Part shown: one piece after another, positions 10,510 to 20,066 of the stretch
How positions within the stretch are numbered: position 1 is the first letter of the stretch
Layout of the letters: every line of letters starts with the position of its first letter
Assembly: GCF_013113735.1 (NCBI RefSeq)
Contig: NZ_CP053346.1
Coordinates: 2,742,001 to 2,806,000, forward strand
Source of the DNA: Sphingomonas sp. AP4-R1
Lineage (GTDB): Bacteria; Pseudomonadota; Alphaproteobacteria; Sphingomonadales; Sphingomonadaceae
Length of the DNA stretch: 64,000 nucleotides
Direction: 5' to 3'
Notes under the pieces: generated by a model
What the model saw: the letters and a program-made list of their open reading frames with translations, nothing else
Told to the model about the DNA's origin: nothing
Database searches by the model: none
Made by a program: the position numbers and the translations under genes

Positions 10510-11724
10510 TCACTCTGGCGGTCGATCGAGCCGCAGCGGGCCCAGCGGACCGCCGACCAGACCGCTGACGAGGGCGGCCTGAATCCGCGGCACCGGCCAG
10601 AGTTTCGAGATCGGCCCGACGAGGCGGTCGCGGATGAACGGGATCAGGTGGCTGTCGGACTGATAGACCGGCGTGAGCAGCGCCGTCAGTGCCTGATAGA
10701 GGCGGACGTGCTTGTGCCGTAGCGCGATCGCGTGTGCCAGGGCATCCTCGACATCCGCGAATTCCCGCAACGCGATCGCCAGTGCGTAGGCGTCGAGCAG
10801 CGCCATGTTCGCGCCTTGCCCCAGTTGCGGGCTGGCAGAATGCCACGCATCGCCGAGGTGAATCATGCCGGTCTGCGCGGGTGCCGCCAGCGTCCTGTGC
10901 GCATAATGCGCGAAGGTCAGCAGGTCCGCCGAGACGATCTGATCCAGCAATGGCCGGGTCGCGGGCCATAGCTCCGCGACCTCGGCCTTCCAGGCATCGA
11001 GCCCGGCCGTCCGCCATGCATCGAGCCGGTCGGCGCGCAGGGACCAGAAGAAAGCGGCTTGCCGCGTGTCGCCACTTACGCGCCTGCCCACCGGCATCAC
11101 GCCGACCATGGCGCTGGCACGGCGATAGCGCTGTTCCAGCGCCGCATCGTCGAAGCCGCACGCATCGGGCCAGTCGACCGTCCCCCAGAGTGCGCCATAA
11201 GCAAGGGCGCGCCCGCATGGCGGCGCCAACGGGGTGCGGGTGCCGAGGGCATCGACGACCAGATCAAACGGCCCAGCGCTCTCGCCGTTCTCGAACATGA
11301 GGCGACGCTGGTTCCCGGATCGCAGTTCAGTGCCGGCAATCGGGCGTCCCGCTTCGATCGTGATGCCCTCGGCCGTGACAGCGGCGTGCAGCAAGGCGAA
11401 CAAGGTTGCGCGGTGAATACCCACGCCGAACCTGTCGCGCCGCCCCAACGCAGCGTAGCGGACGTCGAGTACCACACGGCCACCAGCGCCGGATTCACCT
11501 CGAAGCCGCGCGATCCGTGCGCCATGATCGAGAAGGGGGCCTGCCAAGCCCAACTCCCGTAGCACGGCCAAGCCTGTCGGCTGGATCATCAGTCCCGAGC
11601 CGATTGGACGAGGGGTGTCGAACCTTTCGAACAGAGTTACTGCGTGGCCATCGCGATGAAGCAGCAACGCGGTTGCGAGACCGGCCGGCCCGCAACCAGC
11701 GATGGCAATGTTGAGGGGTCGCAT
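10510..11724 (-). CDS. FAD-dependent monooxygenase (aromatic hydroxylase type)
   Basis: A 404-residue flavoprotein of the p-hydroxybenzoate hydroxylase / squalene-monooxygenase fold. The N-terminal Rossmann motif is IAIAGCGPAGLATALLLHRDG. The conserved FAD ribityl-binding motif GDAWHSASPQLGQGANMALL lies at about residues 295-315, and LVVDALGTRTPLA matches the family's central DG-type motif region. Such enzymes hydroxylate aromatic or polyketide substrates using NAD(P)H and O2; the substrate cannot be told here. The gene ends 22 bases from the convergent LysR stop and stands alone. Confidence 0.88.
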   Translation of the reverse strand: MRPLNIAIAGCGPAGLATALLLHRDGHAVTLFERFDTPRPIGSGLMIQPTGLAVLRELGLAGPLLDHGARIARLRGESGAGGRVVLDVRYAALGRRDRFGVGIHRATLFALLHAAVTAEGITIEAGRPIAGTELRSGNQRRLMFENGESAGPFDLVVDALGTRTPLAPPCGRALAYGALWGTVDWPDACGFDDAALEQRYRRASAMVGVMPVGRRVSGDTRQAAFFWSLRADRLDAWRTAGLDAWKAEVAELWPATRPLLDQIVSADLLTFAHYAHRTLAAPAQTGMIHLGDAWHSASPQLGQGANMALLDAYALAIALREFADVEDALAHAIALRHKHVRLYQALTALLTPVYQSDSHLIPFIRDRLVGPISKLWPVPRIQAALVSGLVGGPLGPLRLDRPPE

Positions 11725-12203
11725 ATGGCGGCCTTAGCTGATCATCCACCGATCGAAAGTCTGCTCAGTTCGTTGGTAGGTCGGGTGGTGAGCGGCACGG
11801 CCGCTTTCGGGCGGTGCGGGCCGCCAGCCGGGTCCGCTTCATGCCCTTGCAGCAGCTAAAATCGAAGTGAACCGATGTCCGGTTTCGGGCTCCGCACAAC
11901 CTGCACGAATGGCCGATTTTCGGTCTCATTGTCTCGGAAGCTGCCGACCAGTTGAAGTCATCCTTCCGCCAGCGGGTGAAGCCCGCTTGTGCCGCACAGA
12001 CCATTGAGCCGCTGGGCAGTTCGCGCCTGATCCCGGTCGTTGGCGCGGGCCACGATAGACATTGCGATGGGACTATAACGAGAGCAGGCTTCATTGGCCG
12101 GGGTTAATCCGGGCGGATGCAGGCCTGAAGCTTGCATCACGCCCGGATGAAAAAGCGGGGCATCGTGAGCTAGGCAAACCGGGCCGCACTCCCGCAAGCG
12201 GGA
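11725..12203. other. Gene-poor stretch of 479 bases
   Basis: No convincing gene is visible. Short frames on both strands have no start signals and no recognisable protein motif. The stretch holds a short hairpin (TCCCGC-AA-GCGGGA near 12191) and sequence that looks like degenerate intergenic repeat. It contains the promoter side of the flavin monooxygenase. Confidence 0.6.
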
Positions 12204-14651
12204 TTAGTTGGCCCCCTTCAGGTAGCGCCCGAACCAATCGTCCCATTCGGCGACGACCTGGCCCATCGACTCCCGCGCGTCATAGCGATGTGCCTCATAG
12301 GGCAGCATCGTCAGGCGCGTGGTCACGCCGTGGCCCTTCAGAGCCGCGTAGAATCGTTCGCTCTGGATCGGGAAGGTTCCCTGATTGTCGTCAGCCATGC
12401 CGTGGATCAGAGACAGCGGGTATTTGATCCTGTCCGCGTAAGAGAAAGGCGACATCCGGAAATAGAGATCGGGCGCCTGCCAATAGGTGCGAGCCTCGTT
12501 CTGGAAACCGAAGGGCGTCAACGTGCGGTTGTAAGCGCCGCTCAGCGCCACGCCGGCCTTAAACAGGTCCGAATGCGCCAACAGGTTGGCCGTCATGAAG
12601 CCGCCATAGCTGTGACCCGTGACGCCGACCCGATCGCGGTCGACCACGCCCAGCCGCGCTCCCTCATCGATCGCAGCCTTAGCGCCCGCGACGATCTGCT
12701 CTACGAACGTGTCGTTGGGCTCGCTCTTGCCTTCGCCGATCACGGGCAGCGCCGTGTTGAACAATACGGCATAGCCGCGATAGGCGAGGATCGGGTAAAG
12801 TTGGTAGAAGCCGAAGACCGGGAAACGGTTGGGCGATCCTTTGACCTGCCCCGCTGCCTCCCGAGATTTGAACTCCGCCGGATAAGCGTGGAGCACGGTT
12901 GGCAACGGGCCGTCCGAGGACTTGTAATGGGGCGGCAGATAAAGCGTCGCGGTCAGCGGCACGCCATCTGCACGCGTATAATGGAGCAATTTCTTCTGCG
13001 CGAGCGCCATGCCGCCAAACGGATTGGCGAAGTGGGTGAGGCGCGTGGCGCTGACGCCGGGCTTCACAACATAATAATCGGGCGGAATGACCGAGCTTTC
13101 GCGGCTGACGAGCAGGCGGCCATCGGGCAGCACCTCCTTCGCTTCCTCATAAAGATTGGCCGCCGATCGCCACGCGATGGTGCGCGCTCCAGTGTTGAGA
13201 TCGAGCTTCGCCGCGAAGGGGCGATCCCCCTCTGGCGTGCCACCGGGACCGGTTAGCCAAACCTGGCCTTTGCCTGCCGGCGCGATGATGGGCGCACCCT
13301 GCACATTGGTGGTCATCAATGGCAGGCCGGGATCGGCATAGCCGTCCTCGCTCGATCCTTGGTAGAGCGTGTGCAGGCCGGTGCTGGTCAGCGCGGAGAG
13401 GCGCCGTAGCCGCGTCTTGCGCCAATGCTCTTCGACAAGAGCGCTGCCATCACTGCTCCAACTCACCGCAAACAGGCGCGACGAGAGTTTCGCGAGGCTG
13501 GTCGGCGCGGCGGTGAAGGGAGCGGACAAAGCAAAAAGCTCATCACGCTTGTCGGTCTCTTGTGCCGGATTGCCGCCGTCGAGCGCGCTTACCCACACAA
13601 GCGTCGCGGGCGCATCGGATCGCCAGTCAATCTCGCGCGGGCCGGGACCGACCGCATCCATCGCGATCGGCACCTCGGATTCCAGCGGCTTTTCGACGAT
13701 CGTCCTGGTGCTGCCGTCGGCGATGTTGATCACCGAGACGCGCTGGGGGAATTTGTCGATCGGGAACTGGTACGAATAAGGCGCGACGCGCTCGCTGGCG
13801 AGCAGCCATTGACCATCGGGTGACGCAGACAGGTGATCATGGAGCGCGGCATGCCCGATGCGGCGGACCTTGCCGTCGATGCCGATCAGCGCCAACTCGG
13901 TGGTCATGTGATAGGTCAGCAGGCGCTCGTCTAGGGGGGTCTTGAGCAGATCTTCATACGTGCGTCCCGGTGCGGCCTTGCCCTCGCTGGACTGCACTGC
14001 AGGAACGATTGCGTCAGCCCCAGCGGTGGGCGTGGGACCGCGTCCTGCGGGAACGGCGAGACAGGCGAGCTTGCTGCTGTTGCTCAGCCAGGCGCAGGGT
14101 GCGCCCAGCACGCTGTTGACGTCGATATCCTCGATCTGCGTGGCGCGTGCGGTCGCGGCATCGATCAGCCACAGGCCGTGCCCCTTGCCCCCGTTATAGC
14201 CTGCAACACTCACGGCCGCCCTCGCACCGTCCGGTGACCAGGTGACGCTGGAAATCCGTCCTACCGTGGGCAGCCCCGCAATGGCGCGGGTCTTGCCGCT
14301 TGCCAGATCGATCAGCGAGAGGCTGCGATAATATGTGACGGTCCAAGGTTCACGACCCCGCGCCCATGTCTCGGGATTGAAGCGGAAGCCAGCGAGATGC
14401 AGGTCCGGCTCTGCCAACTCGGCAATGGTGCGAACGCCATAAGGCTGGGCGACGATCGCAACATGTCCTTTGCCTGGAGCTGGCAGGACGTGCGGCGTGA
14501 GTGGTGCGGAAATCAGCTTGTCGAGATCGCCCGGAGCGGGCTTGTAGCCGGCAGCCTCGGGGGCGGCGACAGCGGCCGTCGAAAGCAAGGTTGCCATGAA
14601 AAGCGCGGAACCCAAAAGGCTGCGCGAGGAGGAAATCCGGTCATTGATCAA
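12204..14651 (-). CDS. Exported S9 family serine peptidase (glutamyl-endopeptidase/acyl-peptidase-like)
   Basis: An 815-residue prolyl-oligopeptidase-fold enzyme. A signal peptide spans about residues 1-29 (ending AAVAAPEA). A seven-bladed beta-propeller occupies roughly residues 40-560 and an alpha/beta-hydrolase catalytic domain 570-815. The catalytic triad is visible: Ser681 in GHSYGGF, Asp754 in HGMADDN and His788 in YEAHRYD. The segments GAYNRTLTPFGFQNE and FPIQSERFYAALKGHG match the S9D glutamyl-endopeptidase group. It probably degrades peptides in the periplasm. An internal ATG at codon 19 could be the true start, but that would shorten the signal peptide. No operon partner is visible; the flanking DNA is gene-poor. 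Confidence 0.92.
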   Translation of the reverse strand: MINDRISSSRSLLGSALFMATLLSTAAVAAPEAAGYKPAPGDLDKLISAPLTPHVLPAPGKGHVAIVAQPYGVRTIAELAEPDLHLAGFRFNPETWARGREPWTVTYYRSLSLIDLASGKTRAIAGLPTVGRISSVTWSPDGARAAVSVAGYNGGKGHGLWLIDAATARATQIEDIDVNSVLGAPCAWLSNSSKLACLAVPAGRGPTPTAGADAIVPAVQSSEGKAAPGRTYEDLLKTPLDERLLTYHMTTELALIGIDGKVRRIGHAALHDHLSASPDGQWLLASERVAPYSYQFPIDKFPQRVSVINIADGSTRTIVEKPLESEVPIAMDAVGPGPREIDWRSDAPATLVWVSALDGGNPAQETDKRDELFALSAPFTAAPTSLAKLSSRLFAVSWSSDGSALVEEHWRKTRLRRLSALTSTGLHTLYQGSSEDGYADPGLPLMTTNVQGAPIIAPAGKGQVWLTGPGGTPEGDRPFAAKLDLNTGARTIAWRSAANLYEEAKEVLPDGRLLVSRESSVIPPDYYVVKPGVSATRLTHFANPFGGMALAQKKLLHYTRADGVPLTATLYLPPHYKSSDGPLPTVLHAYPAEFKSREAAGQVKGSPNRFPVFGFYQLYPILAYRGYAVLFNTALPVIGEGKSEPNDTFVEQIVAGAKAAIDEGARLGVVDRDRVGVTGHSYGGFMTANLLAHSDLFKAGVALSGAYNRTLTPFGFQNEARTYWQAPDLYFRMSPFSYADRIKYPLSLIHGMADDNQGTFPIQSERFYAALKGHGVTTRLTMLPYEAHRYDARESMGQVVAEWDDWFGRYLKGAN

Positions 14652-15544
14652 GGCAATATCTTCCCGAGAATATCTGAGTTGGCGGCCGGAGTGCGGATGA
14701 GCGCTGTCGAATCTTGGTAGGCGTGAAGGGCAAAAGGGGAGCTAAGGCGAAACCGGTCTTGCGGCCGATGTTGAAGCGCCGGCCGGATGCGGGCACGAAA
14801 TGCGCGGTCCCGATGTTCCTGGTGAGCGCCGTTCCCGCAGTTTGCGCGGCGGCCGAAACCTCCGTTCGATTGATCGCGGTCAGATCGAGCGTGAGGTGGG
14901 CGTAAATCGCCGAAAGCCCTGACAATTTCCCGTTCGCGCATCGCACTGTCGAGTTTCGTCATGAACCAACCCCTTCGGTGCGGCGACAAGGTCGAGGCGC
15001 ATTGCCCTCAAGGGAAAGACGATGCCCTTTCATAAAACCGACAAAAAGTTTGATGCGGGTCTCGGTCTGCCGATGGCGCGCCGCCGCCCGGTGCGACCGG
15101 TGGTTGAGCTTGCGATCGAGCACCCTCAGCGCCACACGCTCGTGGACGCTCGCCATCTGGTAACGTGTCGCGGTACTGTGCTTCCGACGCAATTCGGCTG
15201 ATCAACATGAACGAACGTCGGCTTTCGGAGGGCGAGCCTTGTTCCGTAAATGTCGCCTTGTGGGTCTGACTATCTTGGCAACTGCTGACCACAATGGGTC
15301 GTAATAAAGGTGGAGCTGGCGCCCTAAAGGTGCAGTTTGATTGTCGGCTATGTGAATATCGTTGAGTGACGCGAAGCCATCGAGCCGAAGCCGGTAGAAG
15401 GGCATGGCGTGGTCGTGAGTGGGTCATAGCCCGTCGGGCGTCGCCGCACGGCCCATGCCTGACATGCGAGCGCTCAGGTTCATGCGCTATTGACTGGTAG
15501 CGCTATCATATTAGTCGTACAAATAAGCTTGTGAGGGAGGGGTG
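14652..15544. other. Gene-poor stretch of 893 bases
   Basis: Several short frames run through it on both strands, but none has a recognisable motif or a good start site, and they interrupt one another. On the minus strand, 14648-14989 reads as if a small protein beginning MTKLDSAMREREIVRAF had been shifted out of frame, which I could not identify. The last 60 bases hold a probable promoter and an operator for the GH31 gene. Confidence 0.55.
15495..15508. promoter_or_regulatory. xyl-box-like LacI-family operator before the GH31 gene
   Basis: TGGTAGCGCTATCA is a near-perfect palindrome with central GCGC. It differs at one base from the xyl-box TGGTAGCGCTAACA described for XylR-type regulators of xylose and xylan genes in Caulobacter and Xanthomonas. 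It overlaps a TTGACT promoter-like hexamer (15490-15495) and lies about 36 bases before the GH31 start. Confidence 0.6.
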
Positions 15545-17911
15545 ATGAGGGCGCGCGAACTGATTGCAGCTTTGGCTGTTTTGGGAGCGATGCCTTCGGT
15601 GCGCGCGCAGGCGCCCTGGCAGCGGCTCGCGAATGTTCAAAAGGCGGCTGTCGCCTTGTTGGACAAAAGCCCCGTCGGCGCGACTTTTAAGCGAGGTGAA
15701 ACGTCCGTCACCATCTCCTTCTGGAATGAACGCGCCGTACGCATAACGACGCTGCCGCCGGGCGTTGCGGCTGCAGGGCGCGATTTCGCGATCCTGCCCG
15801 CGCCGCAGAGCGCCCGCTGGACGATGTCGGAGGACGACGCTCGTTTCCTGATGGCAACGCCCGCCATGCAGATCTCGCTCGACAAGAAATCTGGCGCAGT
15901 CGCAATGCTAGGCGCGGATGGCAAGCCGATCATCGCCGAAGGAGAGGCACAGGTCCGGAAGGCAGGCTCCACACCCAATCCTGACTGTGCGCTGACGCAG
16001 CGCTTCCGATTGGAAGGACAGCAAGGGATTTACGGCCTCGGCCAGCATCAGGCCGGCGTGCTGGACCTCGTCGGCACCACAACGCGTCTTCAGCAGGCCA
16101 ACACCGATGTCGGTGTCCCGGTGCTGGTATCGACGCTCGGCTATGGTCTGTTCTGGAACAATCCCGCTGTTACGGACGTGGATATCGATGTCCCGCAGGC
16201 GCGCGAGCAGATCGTGTTCCGATCGCAGGCGGGCAACTGCATCGATTACTTCCTTTTCGCCGGGCCGGATGTCGACGACATCATTGGGGCGTATCGCAAT
16301 CTGACCGGGCAGGCGCCGCTGATGGCGCGGTGGACGTGGGGGCTCTGGCAGTCAAAGGAGTGGTACAAATCACAGGCCGAACTGCTTGGCGTAGCTGCGG
16401 AATATCGCCGGCTTGGCATCCCGCTGGATGCGGTGGTTCAGGACTGGCAATATTGGAGGCCGGGCGGGTGGGGCAGCCACCTGATGGATCCGGTCCGGTA
16501 TCCGGATCCCAAGAAGATGCTGACCGCGCTGCACGATCAGCACATTCACAGCATCGTCTCGGTATGGCCCAGGTTCGATCCGGGCCTCGATACCACAAAG
16601 GAGCTTGATGCCGCGGGCGCGTTGTATCCGAAAACATATAGCAATGTTTATCCCGCCGGGCAGGGGCGTTGGTACGATGCCTTCTCGAAAGGTGGGCGAC
16701 GGATTTACTGGAAGCAGATTTCCGCGCGGCTGGGTGTCAACGGGTTTGATGGCTACTGGCTCGACGGCAGCGAGGCCGAGCTTGGCGGCGCCTGGGGCGA
16801 GATGCGCGACGTCATGACGGCGGCCGGCCCTGGCGCAGATGTCTATAATGCATATCCGCTGATGCACACGACTGCCGTTCATGACGGCATGCGCGAGGAC
16901 TATCCCGCAAAACGGCCGATGATTCTCACGCGGTCGGCATGGGCTGGGCAGCAGCGCAACGCCGCGATCACCTGGTCGGGCGACGTGGCGGGACGGTGGG
17001 ATGTGTTTCGGAAGCAGATTCCTGCAGGCGTGAACTTCTCGATGAGCGGCATTCCGTATTGGTCGGTCGACATCGGCGGCTTCTTCGGCGGCGGGCCTGA
17101 CAATCTTGATTATCAGGAATTATTCACGCGTTGGCTCCAGTCGGCAGTGTTTAATCCAATGTTTCGCATTCACGGCACGAGCGCTGGTAAAGAGGTCTAC
17201 AGCTTTCCGGATGTCGCGCGTGCGCCTTTGCTTTCCGCGATCGCATTACGATATCGCCTGCTGCCATATCTCTATGCCCAGTCATGGCAGGTCACCGATC
17301 GAGGGGCCTCATTCCTCTATCCGGTCGGGATGAGGTTCCCCAATGACGTAGAGGCGCGCGATCTGCCGGACGAGTATATGTTCGGCCGTTCCGTTCTGAT
17401 CAGCCCTGTCGTGCAGAAGGGCGCGTTGTCGCGTGACGTCTACCTCCCAGCGGGTACCGACTGGTATGATTTCTGGACCGGCCAGCGCCTCCCCGGGGGA
17501 AAAAGGCTTTCCGTCGCGGCGCCTATCGAGCGCTTCCCGGTCCATGTCGCGGCCGGAACCATCCTGCCGCTCGGCTCCTCAGTCCAGTATGCCGATCAAT
17601 CGCCGAGCTTGCCGATCGAGCTGCGAGTCTATCGAGGAGCCGATGGGCGATTTACGCTCTACGATGACGCCGGAGATGGCCAGGGCTGGCGTCGCGGCGA
17701 GCACTCGACGATCGAACTTAGTCTGGACGACAAAGCCGGGATGCTGACCTTTGGACAACGGAAGGGGCGTTACCCGGGGATGGTTCGGAATCGCATCTTC
17801 CGGATCGTGGTAGTGAGGCCAGGCACGGGGACCGGCATTGGGGAAACCGCTGGACGGGAAATCCGCTACAGTGGCCAGCCGCAGCGAGTGCCTCTCGACG
17901 CCGGGTCATAG
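15545..17911 (+). CDS. Exported glycoside hydrolase family 31 (alpha-xylosidase/alpha-glucosidase)
   Basis: A 788-residue secreted glycosidase. A signal peptide ends near residue 22 (VRAQ). A beta-sandwich N-domain precedes a TIM barrel. The nucleophile is Asp407 in GFDGYWLDGSEAE and the acid/base Asp480 in TWSGDVAGRWD, as in GH31. A proximal C-terminal beta-sandwich (about 600-690) ends the family core. The segment WTWGLWQSKEWYKSQ with DWQYW resembles bacterial alpha-xylosidases acting on xyloglucan pieces, but alpha-glucosidase activity is not excluded. The ATG at 15545 follows a strong GGGAGGGG site; a GTG precedes it by three bases. The upstream xyl-box-like operator supports xylose-linked control. 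No transporter or receptor adjoins it. Confidence 0.93.
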   Translation: MRARELIAALAVLGAMPSVRAQAPWQRLANVQKAAVALLDKSPVGATFKRGETSVTISFWNERAVRITTLPPGVAAAGRDFAILPAPQSARWTMSEDDARFLMATPAMQISLDKKSGAVAMLGADGKPIIAEGEAQVRKAGSTPNPDCALTQRFRLEGQQGIYGLGQHQAGVLDLVGTTTRLQQANTDVGVPVLVSTLGYGLFWNNPAVTDVDIDVPQAREQIVFRSQAGNCIDYFLFAGPDVDDIIGAYRNLTGQAPLMARWTWGLWQSKEWYKSQAELLGVAAEYRRLGIPLDAVVQDWQYWRPGGWGSHLMDPVRYPDPKKMLTALHDQHIHSIVSVWPRFDPGLDTTKELDAAGALYPKTYSNVYPAGQGRWYDAFSKGGRRIYWKQISARLGVNGFDGYWLDGSEAELGGAWGEMRDVMTAAGPGADVYNAYPLMHTTAVHDGMREDYPAKRPMILTRSAWAGQQRNAAITWSGDVAGRWDVFRKQIPAGVNFSMSGIPYWSVDIGGFFGGGPDNLDYQELFTRWLQSAVFNPMFRIHGTSAGKEVYSFPDVARAPLLSAIALRYRLLPYLYAQSWQVTDRGASFLYPVGMRFPNDVEARDLPDEYMFGRSVLISPVVQKGALSRDVYLPAGTDWYDFWTGQRLPGGKRLSVAAPIERFPVHVAAGTILPLGSSVQYADQSPSLPIELRVYRGADGRFTLYDDAGDGQGWRRGEHSTIELSLDDKAGMLTFGQRKGRYPGMVRNRIFRIVVVRPGTGTGIGETAGREIRYSGQPQRVPLDAGS

Positions 17912-18331
17912 GTTCGGAGAAGAAAACGACCCGGCTCGTCAAATTGGACCTTCAGCACTCTCGAGATTTTGCCAGAAGCTGACATTCCCGAACGTCCCGC
18001 CTTGGACATCCAGCTGTCCGATTGCAGCGGCTCAATCGCTCGTCGCGCCAAGATGAATGAATGGCTGAAGTTGGGAACGGCGGATCAGGTTTTGAATGGC
18101 GACTTATGGGTCGTCGCTGACGGGTGGGGGCAGGGCGGCTTTGGACCAGTTTCGGTCATCAAGAAGCGCTCACATTATAGCCGGAACCAGCCGGCGCATA
18201 TGCGCACGTGAATGAACGGATCGCAGCGAGCAGCCGCAATCGCATGGGGAGGCGCCGCTTGCTCGCAGAAAAGGGACGCATTACCGGCCGGTTAGGGTCG
18301 TCATCGTCGACCATCCGGCTACCGTGGAGGC
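17912..18331. other. Gene-poor stretch of 420 bases
   Basis: I see no supported gene. Near 18052-18090 a sequence reading MNEWLKLG in one frame resembles one at 21720-21755 (MSQWLELG), probably remnants of one intergenic repeat family. The 3' part is the leader of the winged-helix regulator. Confidence 0.5.
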
Positions 18332-19948
18332 GTGAGTCGGTCAGCGTGGAGCCGGCAGGTGGCGACGGTAGTGAACGAAGGGCGTGGTACCCAGTACGGC
18401 GATCTCCTGCTCGACGAAGAGTGTCTGTTCGCGATGCGAGATGGCACGAAGGTCCACTTCACCCGGAATGAGCGCGCCATCCTGCTGACGCTGTCGGGCA
18501 GTCCGAACCGGCTCCTGACCCGGAGCAGACTGCTGGACGAGGTCACGGAGGACGAGGACCGCTCGGATCGTTATATCGATTTCCTCGTCAACAGGCTCAG
18601 GTCCAAGCTTGGCGACGATCGCAAATCGCCGACTTTCATCCATACCCGCTATGGCGAGGGCTATGTCTGGGTAGCGACGCCGACACCGGCGCAAGTCGTC
18701 GATGCCGTGTTGGCTGTCACAACACAATTTCGTTCCGACGGTCGTTCCGTGAGCCGAGACGCATCCACACTGATCCCAAGGCTTCACGAAGCGATCGGTG
18801 CAGGCATGGCCCCCGAAAAGGCGATTTTCGTTGGCGAGGACTGGCATCCGGGCACCGAAGACAAGGTTCGCCATCTTCTGCATCTCAACCTCCAGGCGGA
18901 CCAAGATGCGGCCAGCTGCCTGGTCACGTTGCGGGAGATGCCGTCGAGGCGGATCGTTGCGTCTTTTCCACTGGACCTTGACCCGGGTGACGCTTCCAAC
19001 GTCGCGGCGGACGCTGAGAAGATCTCGGGTTCCGCGCTGGCAGCTCTGCGGCGCGCGCTTCGCGACGCCTCCACAGCTCTCGGCCTGACGCCGGGTGGGC
19101 CGACCGATGATCACCGGCAGGAGGCATCGATCGTCCTGCTCGGCGCGAACCCGCGTTGGGCGGGCGGAACGGATCTGGCCAGCGAAAGGGCGCGGGATCC
19201 CCGTAATCCCGACCTCGCCTTCCAGTGGTGCTTTCACCTCTTTTCGCGCCTCACCATCGCGAGCCCGTTTGAATCCGTCGGTCTGGGCGAGCGCCGACGG
19301 ATCGAACGCGAGATCGAAGCAACGGTGCTGGAGTTTCTGCCAGCAGCTGAAGACAATCCGCTGCACATGTTCGCAGCCGCCAAATTGCTCTATTTCCTCG
19401 ATCGCGGGCATCTGGGGCTGGCGGAAGATCTGGCGGAACGTGCGCTTGCCCGAACGGGAGATCCGACTGGCTCTTTCGCGCTCATGGGGCAGTTGCGCTG
19501 CGCGCGCGGCCGGTTCGACGAGGCGGTGCGGTTCTTCGATCAGGGCATCGCGCGGGACCATGGGCGCGACTTCCAGCTGCATATCAGGGCGATGAAGTGC
19601 GTCGCCCTCCTCGCGGCGGGAAGGCGTGCCGCGCTCGATATCGCGCTGGCGCAGGTCGACCTGTCCCCGCCTGTCCCTTCGCACATCGCCTTGATGATGC
19701 GATGGACGTTCCTGCCCCATGACCGACCGCTGCCGGCAGCTTCGGCAAATGCGCTTGCGGATATCGGCCCGACGGGGGCGGCGAATGCGATCGAATATTC
19801 CTGGTTCACATCGGCGAGACAGATCGTTCACAGCGAGGCTCGTGCGAATGTCGTGCGAGGTCTGATCGCGCATGCCGTGGGCATACACGGCGAACAGGCC
19901 GTGCCGGACGTCGTCGCTCGCGCCATCGGGCTGAGCGCCGCCGTCTGA
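18332..19948 (+). CDS. Winged-helix regulator with TPR-like C-terminal half
   Basis: A protein of up to 538 residues. The N-terminus is an OmpR/PhoB-type winged helix (about residues 20-115): GDLLLDEECLFAMRDG, LLTRSRLLDEV, SDRYIDFLVNRLRSKLGDD and the wing TRYGEGYVWV. No receiver domain precedes it. The rest is helical with tetratricopeptide-like repeats (for example LAEDLAERALARTGDPTGSF and GRFDEAVRFFDQGIARDHG at about 365-415). No membrane helix is visible, so it differs from CadC and looks like the cytosolic winged-helix-TPR group (HilA-like layout). The start is uncertain: GTG 18332, 18359 or 18371 are all possible. Two PEP-CTERM genes follow in the same direction and may be its targets. 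Confidence 0.75.
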   Translation: MSRSAWSRQVATVVNEGRGTQYGDLLLDEECLFAMRDGTKVHFTRNERAILLTLSGSPNRLLTRSRLLDEVTEDEDRSDRYIDFLVNRLRSKLGDDRKSPTFIHTRYGEGYVWVATPTPAQVVDAVLAVTTQFRSDGRSVSRDASTLIPRLHEAIGAGMAPEKAIFVGEDWHPGTEDKVRHLLHLNLQADQDAASCLVTLREMPSRRIVASFPLDLDPGDASNVAADAEKISGSALAALRRALRDASTALGLTPGGPTDDHRQEASIVLLGANPRWAGGTDLASERARDPRNPDLAFQWCFHLFSRLTIASPFESVGLGERRRIEREIEATVLEFLPAAEDNPLHMFAAAKLLYFLDRGHLGLAEDLAERALARTGDPTGSFALMGQLRCARGRFDEAVRFFDQGIARDHGRDFQLHIRAMKCVALLAAGRRAALDIALAQVDLSPPVPSHIALMMRWTFLPHDRPLPAASANALADIGPTGAANAIEYSWFTSARQIVHSEARANVVRGLIAHAVGIHGEQAVPDVVARAIGLSAAV

Positions 19949-20066
19949 TGGGGCGTAATTCCTTCGCTTGAGAATTTTATGGTTAACCAAATATCAAGCA
20001 AACAATTCGGAGCTAGGCGGCTTCCCGGGGGCGATGTGATCGCCGCATTGAGGGGGAAGTGCTGCG

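Noticed and set aside
11765..12094. 109-codon minus-strand frame ending ARTARKRPCRSPPDLPTN
   Set aside because: Looks like a translated intergenic repeat of the type often mis-called as a gene in sphingomonads.
15008..15427. Minus-strand frame of 139 codons upstream of GH31
   Set aside because: No motif, skewed composition, and no likely start; probably non-coding.
18166..18171. A second AGCGCT as a possible xyl-box
   Set aside because: The flanks are AAGA and CACA, not TGGT and AACA; the palindrome does not extend.
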